From Fragum whitleyi (Eukaryota > Mollusca > Bivalvia > Cardiida > Cardiidae): a stretch of 64,000 nucleotides of DNA. The stretch is taken from positions 35,830,350 through 35,894,349 of the forward strand of contig OX411558.1 in the NCBI GenBank assembly GCA_948146395.1, read 5' to 3'. The notes below the pieces were generated by a model. The model did no database searches. It worked only from the letters and a program-made list of their open reading frames with translations, and was not told the DNA's origin. A program made the position numbers and the translations under genes. Each line of letters starts with the position of its first letter. Position 1 is the first letter of the stretch. This document shows positions 57,301-64,000 of the stretch, one piece after another.

Positions 57301-60300
57301 TTAAGAATTCACAACCATAAAGGGCTCGAGGTAAAACAACAGAGCGATAAATACGGTAACTACTCAGTGGGTTTAAACCATTTCTGTGAAGGCCTTCTTT
57401 GATCAGTCCAAAAAAGTACTTCTTAATTTTTTATCAATATTTTTGACAACGAGCGAAGATTTATTGTATTTATTACACAATATACCGAGATGTTTACATT
57501 CTTCTTCTTCCTTGAGAGACGTATTACCGAGAGACCAAGCTTTCGGGCGTAGTTTATATGCTCTTTAAGATTCATTAAAAGTAACTATTGAACATTTATT
57601 AGTATTATACTGGAACCTCCATAAACATGCATAGCGATAACATATATTTATCATTTGCTGGAGTGCATCTTGTGACAATGACAAAAGAGTCATGTCGTCC
57701 GCAAACGACGGAGAACAAAGGTCATAGCCTTCTATCTGCAGCCCATATTTGCTATTGACAAGCTCATCGATCAGAGAGTTTATGTACCACAGATACATAG
57801 AGGGAGACCAAACTCCACCTTGTTTTGTACCCTGCAATATCGGGAACCAGTTTGATTGAAAACCTCCATATAAGACACAGCTAAAAGACTTCTCATGCAT
57901 AGCAATAACCGATTTTAATAATTTAAAATTTACGCCAAGTTTATCTAGCTTATAAAATAATCCATCGTGCCAAACACGATCAAACGCTTGACGAGCGTCT
58001 AAAAAACACGCATACAACTTTGAACTGTTTTCTTTACAATGATGTATACTTTCTTGCAAAAGAAAAGATGTCATATTACTCCCCATCTGAGATTGGAATC
58101 CACCCTGAAGCGAATTTAAAGGGGATGAAATGGACGCGTTTAAACGGTTTAAAAGAACCCTTTCATATAACTTTAATATTGTGGAGGAAAGAGTAATCGC
58201 CCGATAACTATTCGGGTCATTTTTGGGTTTACGACCACCTTTATGCAAGGTTATAATAGTTCCGAGTTTTAAGTTAATCGGAACATATGCGTTACAGTAC
58301 ATAAGGTCAAAAAGGAGAGCTAAACATTCTTTTAAGTGATGCCCACCATGAACAAGGTGCTCATGATAAACACGATCTCTTCCACACATTTTACCAAATT
58401 TAGATTTTGAGAGAGCGAAAGATATTTCGTTCAATGAAATGTGGTTGGTATCAAAGGGGTTGGGCATATCCTTCAATTGTTTAACATAATGCGTGACTGT
58501 GTCAAAATGACAGCGATCGTAATCGTTACACTCTGTATCAGAGTATAAGGATGCAAAGTGTTCACCCCACGCTTTGCATATTAGTTGTGGACTACGCAAA
58601 GTATCATCTTGAAATTTCATCTCGTTAGAATCAACATTTTGAGAATGTTTTTTCCTTGAATTAAATAATCTCCAAAATAAGGGCTCATCGATACCAGAAG
58701 CGTTATATCACTATTCATTTGCTGAATGTGTTTAAATACATTTCTCCTCAAAAGTTTTCGAAAAGTACACTTAGCTTCTTTATAGTTTTTAAACAGAAAA
58801 TGGTCATAGTCGCTTGGTCTGCCAGCTTCAATCCACGCCCTACGTTTATGTCTCATTAACGTATGGTGTTGCTTGATGTCGGCTGACCAATAAGGCTTCA
58901 GGTAATGTCGATAACATGTGTGCGGGAGGCATTTATCTGAAGCTTCACAAATATCGGAGACAATTAATTGATATAAATTATCAATAAAATGGTGAATATC
59001 ACTATCTGTGGATCCAGTCAATATGTCCAAACTTTTAATTAGACATGCACTTAAATATCTGGAATATTCTGTTAATTGTGTTTGGTTTACCTTTTGCCAT
59101 TTAACAGACCCGGACATCGAAAAAGTTGGGTTAAAATCGTGTGTTTCAATTTCTATGCAACAAATGACGGGACGATGAGAAGATACGTTAATGCAATCAT
59201 CATCTAAGACGTGGCATGACTGAACACATCTCTGTAACGTATTTGACACAATGACATGATCTATTAGAGAGTGATATTTTCCATCATAAGAAACATAGGA
59301 AGTTTCGGCGCCTGTACATACCTGTGTGTCACGGGAAAAGAGACCATCACGCAAAAAACCTTATGAACATACCTAGCCGGATTGCTTCGAAATTTTAATA
59401 GGTGCTTACATAAATCAGGATATTTCTTACACTACCCTCGTTTATATTTTAATCAAGTATTCAGGGTTTGTAAATCATCATTCCAAGCTTTTGTTAACAA
59501 GATTGTCAAATAAAGGTAGCAGACTTAAGAATGTGTTATGTGTTAAGCATTTTGTATAAAATTTGACATTTGTTTATTGGTATTGATTTGCTTGTATATA
59601 ATCGGGTGTAACGCCGCTATTATCACTTTTTCAGACATATCGTGGCACCTAACAATGAATGCCTTAGAAAAAATGTTTTCCTCCTAAACCACTGGGCCAA
59701 TAAAGCTGAAAACTAGGCAGGATGAAGCCCTTAAAAAGTGTTAATAGAATTTAATTGCATCCTAAACTCTAGTTTCTATGGTAATAGAAAGTCTGAAAAA
59801 TAGCCCATCATTGCCGAAAGTCTTAGAAAAAGTTCTTCCTCCTACACCATTAGGCCAATTAAGCTTAAACTTGGCAGTATGTTCTTAGTGTAAAGCTCTT
59901 CAAACGGTGTTGAAAGAATTCATTTTCATCAAAAACTCTGGTTGCAATAGCGAAAGAAATATTGGAAATTAGCCAAAAATTGCCGAAAATATCAGAAAAA
60001 AATCTTCTCCTCCTATTATATGGTTGACAAGTAATGAGTTGACTTAGTCAGGTGAGCGATATAGGACCATCATGCTCCTTTTGTTTTGTTAATCTTTTAT
60101 TGTTTTTGGTCCCCCCCTCCTCCCGGAATATGCTTCTACGAAATACCAGTACCTTGAGACTGCATAAGTAGTTTCAAAGTCATCCTGTTACTGAGTTCAA
60201 TATACAAGGAATTTATTGCTAGGTGAAGTGAAGAGTGTTGAAAGTGACGAACAGTCAAATCAATATATTATATTTTTGTTAATCATTTTTAGGGCCAATG

Positions 60301-60391
60301 AAAGTTGTGGTCGTAAACAACCTTGAAACGGCAACAGAAGTTCTCGTCAAGAAAGCTGCGGACTTTGCTGGGCGAAAGCCACTAACATCGC
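45156..60391 (+). CDS. Cytochrome P450, CYP2-clan type (5' three coding exons; 3' part outside window)
   Basis: Exons 45156-45303, 54689-54769 and 60293-60391 join in frame (all introns phase 1) to give 109 residues plus one base. The product has an N-terminal membrane anchor (about 3-27), a basic stop-transfer, the proline-rich hinge NMPPGP (34-39), then the fold start 'LPLLGNLLQLRSDRRLHLQF', 'KKYGPVITVGLGPMKVVVVN' and 'AADFAGRKP'. This order is diagnostic of microsomal CYP2-clan monooxygenases, which sit on the ER face and oxidise lipids or xenobiotics using P450 reductase. The heme-binding cysteine region is beyond 64000, so activity and subfamily cannot be judged. The introns are 9.4, 5.5 and more than 3.6 kb, swollen by repeats. 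Confidence 0.93.
45304..46736. other. P450 intron sequence without recognised repeats
   Basis: Apart from a short TATATATATA run near 45533-45545 nothing is assigned. Minus-strand ORFs here are short and domainless. Confidence 0.5.
46738..47235 (+). mobile_element. Double-hairpin repeat X, short copy
   Basis: ACAAGAGGGCCATAGTGGCC hairpin, TTAATCGCTCACCTGA, two units of about 150 bp ('TCTAGAGTGCATACAAGG' repeated near 46998 and 47147), GACGACGGACGACG and the end 'GCTTCGTGCTCAGGTGAGCT'. Confidence 0.78.
47706..48320 (-). mobile_element. Double-hairpin repeat X, inverted copy with eroded far end
   Basis: TTAGCTCACCTGAGCATATC, GTCCG simple sequence, then units with 'AAACTTGGCCAGAATGTTTG', 'GTTAGGTCACAA' and 'CATATCAGGGGAAAAGG'. 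The far hairpin is not found. Confidence 0.68.
48464..49035 (+). mobile_element. Double-hairpin repeat X, third plus-strand copy
   Basis: ACAAGAGGACCATGATGATC, CGCTCACCTGA at the left. The right end is TAGCTCACCTTAAGTACTTC followed by GTGCTCAAGTGAGCT, a long hairpin. Confidence 0.75.
49036..50120. other. P450 intron, no gene; one repeat X terminus
   Basis: 49165-49195 (GATAAAGGCCATCATGGTCC then TCTTG) is an isolated inverted repeat X end. The rest is unassigned. Confidence 0.45.
50125..50365 (+). mobile_element. Double-hairpin repeat X, 5'-truncated copy
   Basis: It contains 'GAGGAGATGTCGTTTAAAGA', GGACAGACGGACAG and the end hairpin TAGCTCCCTTGAGCACTTCG / TGCTTAGGTGAGCTAAAA. Confidence 0.7.
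50557..51548. mobile_element. TA-flanked mariner-like non-autonomous element
   Basis: Terminal inverted repeats of about 24 bp: CGAGGGTTAATCAAAAATTA then CGTAGG at the left, the inverse of CCACGTAATTTTTATC then CACCCTCG at the right. TA lies on both sides (50555-50556 and 51549-51550). CGAGGG-starting TIRs and TA duplication are typical of mariner-like elements. At 992 bp with no transposase ORF it is a deletion derivative or heavily decayed. Confidence 0.72.
51551..52309. other. P450 intron, nothing recognised
   Basis: Short ORFs only, and no repeat partner was found. Confidence 0.4.
52310..52401. other. Isolated GC-rich island
   Basis: About 90 bp made largely of G and C (GGGGCCAGGGCCCGC, CCAGGCCAGGGGGG, GGGGGCCGGAGGCTCCCGGG) with several internal palindromes, in otherwise AT-rich intron sequence. 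Confidence 0.7.
52402..54688. other. P450 intron, no gene; one repeat X terminus
   Basis: 53660-53695 ('GGGTGAGCGATAAAGGACCA', TCATGGTC) is a single repeat X end. No other element is recognised. Confidence 0.45.
54689..54769 (+). CDS. P450 coding exon 2
   Basis: 81 nt between TTGTATTTCAG and GTAAAT. It reads QLRSDRRLHLQFYEWSKKYG followed by PVITVGL, including the 'KKYGPV' signature of the P450 helix A/beta-1 region. Phase 1 on both sides. Confidence 0.92.
   Translation, partial: NFDQTDVYTYSFMNGQRSTDPSSLSD
55207..56058. repeat. Left copy of the 0.85-kb direct repeat flanking the LINE
   Basis: 852 bp, matching 59325-60147 (823 bp) with a single substitution seen (GGCCC versus AGCCC), a 26-bp segment absent from the right copy and a C-run difference (10 versus 7). 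The lengths agree exactly with these two indels. It includes P450 intron sequence and a repeat X end (55931-55970). Confidence 0.93.
56059..59324 (-). mobile_element. 5'-truncated APE-type LINE (jockey-superfamily-like)
   Basis: 3266 bp filling exactly the interval between the two direct repeats. On the minus strand it starts inside the endonuclease domain, has a full reverse transcriptase, a C-terminal C..C...H...C zinc motif, a 3' UTR of about 370 bp and an AT-rich 3' tail (GGAAATAAAGAATATAATAA). It lies in P450 intron 2, antisense to the gene. Confidence 0.88.
56429..59324 (-). pseudogene. LINE ORF2 (endonuclease C-terminus, reverse transcriptase, zinc motif), disabled
   Basis: Endonuclease end: 'SLIDHVIVS' and 'SSHRPV' (the catalytic His is kept, but Ser stands where SDH usually has Asp). 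RT: 'GGFQSQMGS', motif A 'FLDARQAFDRVWHDGL', motif B 'QGTKQGG', catalytic 'FADD'. C-terminus: 'CTKCG...HLLTCC'. Four lesions: a one-base frameshift near 58710, an in-frame TAA at 57565, a one-base loss in a T run near 57411 and a TAA at 56861. Two lesions are single-base and one is in a homopolymer, so sequencing error should be excluded. The first ATG upstream (59354) lies in the flanking repeat and is not the element's start. Confidence 0.88.
59325..60147. repeat. Right copy of the 0.85-kb direct repeat
   Basis: Matches 55207-56058. The 26-bp segment after TTTTGTTTTG (AAATGCAATC...) is missing and the C run is shorter. Ends at AAATACC just before P450 exon 3's upstream intron sequence. Confidence 0.93.
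60293..60391 (+). CDS. P450 coding exon 3
   Basis: 99 nt between ATCATTTTTAG and GTAAGT. It reads GPMKVVVVNNLETATEVLVK followed by KAADFAGRKPLTS: beta-1 strands, helix B and the 'FAGRP'-type motif before the B-C region. No further P450 exon is recognised before 64000. Confidence 0.92.
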
Positions 60392-61019
60392 GTAAGTGTA
60401 TGGACATGTTTGATCTAAGCAATATCCCGTAACATCTTAATTTAAGCTGTGCTTTTTGAGATTCTTACGTTCTTATGGGTTGATAAATTGTTTCAATTAA
60501 TAGATGAAAACAAATTCAAGCATGTTCCTCTAAGGAAGATAAACTGCGTCATTTATCTGTCGTTGCGTAGTTGCAATTTTGATCGGGATATGCTACAAAT
60601 ATATTTTACACATCGATATAGTTACACTAGTCATTGATCTATTTACTTCATTTTGTAACAGAAAATATTTTTGCCGTGAAGGTGTTTGAGAAGTAAGAGG
60701 CAACAGCTTTGAAGTTTTAATAATTTCGACATGGTTTTGACAATGGCCTATTTTCTCATTCAAAAGTTGTGTCGAATTTTATTGCACAAGAGCACAATGA
60801 TGATCCTATTTTGATCACAAAAAATCCCTGTAATTATCCCTTGAATATCAGAAGAAATTATACTATAATCGACTATCCTCGTTTATAAACGGCATTTTCA
60901 GAGTACACGGGGAAATTCTAATCACGTCATATAAAGTGTCTGCAACATGTCTAACGGGAGTTCTGAAATGACGAGGTTTTTCCTGTCTTCTGTTAGTCAG
61001 ATAATAGTCCGTGGGCCAG
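60392..61019. other. P450 intron 3 start, nothing recognised
   Basis: AT-rich with short ORFs only. No P450 exon is seen. Confidence 0.45.
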
Positions 61020-62640
61020 GATGGGTCACCGTGTAACCCCCTAAGGGCTCTCCGAGAGTGGTATGAAAATGTTTATAGGACCTCCCTGAGTGAGAATCAA
61101 GATGTTCACAGGTGGTAATTTGGGTCCCAACTGCCATTCCGAGTGGTTTTCTAGATGGCAGCCAAGAATAAATTCATTTTACCTTTGTTAAACACTAGAG
61201 AGATTTTTTCATTCTAAATATTTTTGAGAGTCTAAGACATGTATATTTTGCGTTCTGGTAAAATCCTTTATTACTTAAAATGATTTTAAAGATCCAAAAT
61301 TCCAAAATGGGAGATGGCAGCCAGTTCTAGATTTTTGAGAATTCTGCTATTTTTCCGATGAATGCCATGAGAAGAAAGTGTTCATCATGTACTACACCAT
61401 AGATCATATTGCAAAGTGCTATGATATTGATGATATGGCCTTCCGAAGTTCAAATCTAGTTGTAAACACTCGATATTTTGGGTCATGACTGCCTTTTTCG
61501 GTGTTTTTCTAAATGGCAGCCACTAAGAATACAAATTGACAAGGAGACAATATACGGATATCACTTGATTTTGATTCTTATTTAAGGACCAAAACGTGTT
61601 TTCTTTGCGTTCTTGATACAATTTCCATTCCTTAATTTCAATTTGAGACTCTAAACATACTCCATTAGAGATGACAGCCAGTTAAAGATAGGAATTTTGT
61701 TATTTTTTGTTGCTATCTGTGAAAGACGAAGGGTCAACATGTACTTTGCCGAACAATCCTCTCTGATTGTACCACGAAAATGTTAATTCATTATTCCCAC
61801 GGTTGAATCAAGTTGTTTACAGTAGATGATTTGAGTCCTGACTGCCTTTTTTTGTGTATTTCTAAATGGCAGCCAATGCAAATACAAGAAAATAAATTGG
61901 AACAAAATGTATGTGAGCATCCTTTGGTTTTTAATAATCTTTAAATATAAACATAATATAGACATAAATATTTAGTGTTCTTTCTACATGCTGGAATAGC
62001 TAATGTCTTTTTGAAGATCAAAGATCCTGAATTGTAGATGGTAGCCAGTTTTAAATATGATTTTTTTTTCAGTCCACCATCATCATCATAAAAGCCATCT
62101 CTGATAGTACAAAGACAAAAGTTAACCGATATTACTCAGTAAGAATAAAAAAAAGTATCAATCGATATTTTTGGTGTTCCGACTGCTCTTCCGGATGTTT
62201 TTTTTTTTACATGGCAGCCAAGAAAAAGTAAATATTACATAAGAATCCCTTTGCAAACATTGGTCTATTTTTTATCTGATTTTCAATACCAAATCAAGTA
62301 AGTTTAGCGTATCTCTTATAATTTCTTTGATTAAGTGTCTAATTTAAAAACTAAACATAATGAAATGAAGATGGCAGTAAATTTTAAACACGTTACTTTG
62401 CTTATTTAACTGTGATAGTCTCTGAAACTGGTTGGGTGAGCATGTCACTCCTGTGGAGGGGGGTGGGGAGGGGTGAGGTATCAAGTTGTTCAACATATAT
62501 CCCTGATATCAGTATTCTGTTACATGAAGGATTAGGGTAGTTTTAAATTGTCTCTGAGAAAATGAAAAAATGAAATTTGAAATATGAGATGACAGTCAGG
62601 TCATACTTTAACTTTATTTTATGTCTGTAAAAAATATTTA
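61020..62640. repeat. Higher-order tandem repeat, about 355-bp unit made of two half-units
   Basis: Two alternating motifs recur: 'TTCTAAATGGCAGCCAAGAA'-like (61155, 61513, 61863, 62213) and 'GAGATGGCAGCCAGTTTTAG'-like (61313, 61671, 62037, 62371, 62587). Spacing of like motifs is 350-370 bp. About 4.5 diverged copies; no ORF is conserved. Confidence 0.8.
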
Positions 62641-63060
62641 TGTGAACATATTTTGTCAAGATGGATGCATATTGGTATCATTTTCTCCATCTGTCACTCC
62701 GTGTGTATATACTTAGGTTAGTTAATTTCTTGTTTCGATTAAGAACATCATGAAATTGACAAGGGTTAGTAGCATAAGCGACTTTTAAATTATTTGAATG
62801 TTTTTTGTTTTTTTTATCGAACTTGAGCATATTTTTACAATGTAATGATGTTTTGTTCTATGAGAAGACATGTATGTCTTCAAGGACCAATCAGAAGTTT
62901 CCAATTCCACTCCAGCTAATGGAATTATGGAATGATTGGACAATTTTGAATGATCTTGGAGTGGTTTTAGTCAATTAAAGGCTGTTTGAATGATTTTGGG
63001 GCATTTTGAGTTAAACTGGTTTTGGATAGAAAAGGATTTCTGACGAATAATCCTCTTTTT
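62641..63060. other. Intronic, nothing firm
   Basis: 62920-63000 contains 'GAATGATTTTGGGGC'-type sequence reminiscent of 9080-9150. No gene is seen. Confidence 0.35.
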
Positions 63061-64000
63061 TCAGTGGATGTAAAAAGTCAACCTATTTTTTTCTTTGTAT
63101 TTATCTTAAATCTTCCATAACCGCCAAAAGTTTACATACTTTTAAAAGGAGAAAATTCAAACTGCCTAGATTTTCTCTCTCCAAAGTGCGTAACTTTACG
63201 CAGTTGCCGTCACTGAATGTGAAGTCAACGTAGTTATTTTGTTTTATTCCAAATTTTCCGTAACCGCGCAAATTTACACACTTTTTAGAAGGAGAAAATT
63301 CAGTGTCCAGATTTTCTCTCATCATTTGATTAAAGCTGACGTAGATATTTTGATTGATTTCAAAATTTCAATTACTGTGTAAAGTTACACACTTTCAAGA
63401 AAGGGAATATTCAAGCTATCTTGATTTAATTCCAAATTGTTCTAGCTGCGTAAGGTTACGCACTTTACGAAAAATGTATGTTGCATGATCTTATTTGAAA
63501 TTAATTTCATCTTTTTTTAACTGTATAGAGTAAAACACTTTAGAGAAGGTGCTTTCCAAAATTTGTTATACACCTCATTCAAAAGCACGTAACTTTACGC
63601 GATGTTTATACAACAAATAGGAGTTTTCTTTATCTTTTCCAAAAACTGCGTGAAGTTACGTACTATGGATAGGAAATCATTTTTTCTTGAAGTGTATAAC
63701 TTTACACAGTAATTAAAGCTGTCTAGATATTTTTCTAACTAAAGTTCTTTACTTTAAGTACTTGTCACTGAGTATACATAACCGCGTAAATTTACACACT
63801 TTAAAGAAACAAAATTTAGACTCACTGGTTTATCTTCGTCTAAAGTTCGTAACTTTACGAACTTGTTACTTGGTGAAAAGTCAACAACATAGTTTTGAGG
63901 CTAATTTTAAACTTTCAAAAATTAGTAATGTTGATTAGTTTCAAATTGTTCATAATGCGTTACGCACTTTAAAAGATATGTTTTTCCTATCTGCAAAAAG
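63061..64000. repeat. Palindrome-rich degenerate tandem array
   Basis: A recurring short block of the form 'NNCGTAA-NN-TTACGNN CACTTT...GAAGG...AAATTC' appears at least nine times, often as perfect inverted repeats (63187-63202, 63376-63391, 63447-63462, 63844-63863). Spacing varies at about 60-130 bp. It continues to the window edge. Confidence 0.75.

Noticed and set aside
59325..59354. ATG at 59354 as start of the LINE protein
   Set aside because: The first codons (MRDGLFSRDT) lie in the flanking direct repeat, and the same bases occur at 55207-55236 outside the LINE. The ORF start is an accident of the junction.

Overview
The window is eukaryotic, AT-rich and mostly non-coding, and it looks like genomic DNA of a mollusc, most likely a bivalve. 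The evidence is a compact Ty3/gypsy element with a single gag-pol frame (the layout of mag-lineage elements such as bivalve Steamer), tRNA-derived SINEs, a Penelope-like element, very dense short palindromic repeats, and two spliced genes, one of a CYP2-type cytochrome P450 and one of a secreted family I associate with molluscs. The species assignment is inference; no database was consulted.

Host genes. (1) A minus-strand gene runs from 10559 to the left edge and probably beyond. I reconstruct seven phase-compatible exons (10275-10559, 8423-8456, 5064-5222, 4065-4196, 2866-3035, 2429-2589, 856-1025). They encode a signal peptide, a short PAN/apple-like module and a conserved but unnamed extracellular domain; the second exon is a 34-nt microexon. 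(2) A plus-strand CYP2-clan P450 starts at 45156. Coding exons at 45156-45303, 54689-54769 and 60293-60391 give the membrane anchor, the PPGP hinge and the first part of the fold, and the gene continues past the right edge. A TATA box and a non-coding first exon near 43.0 kb are plausible.

Mobile DNA. A structurally complete Ty3/gypsy element (16817-21589) has identical 164-bp LTRs and a GTATT target duplication. Degraded elements are a Penelope-like element (about 35.4-38.25 kb) with a small TIR element inserted in it, an APE-type LINE (56059-59324) lying exactly between two nearly identical direct repeats of about 0.85 kb inside a P450 intron, and a LINE reverse-transcriptase remnant (22.2-22.8 kb). 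There are several TIR or foldback elements, at least three families of 'double-hairpin' dispersed repeats with the same design but unrelated sequence, two tRNA-derived SINE families, and several tandem arrays (179-bp, about 355-bp and 907-bp units, plus a palindrome-rich array at the right edge).

Layout: 0.8-10.6 kb secreted-protein gene with MITE-filled introns; 10.6-16.8 kb repeats; 16.8-21.6 kb gypsy; 21.6-43 kb repeat-rich intergenic DNA with the Penelope element; 43-64 kb the 5' half of the P450 gene with large repeat-filled introns. The two host genes show no functional link.
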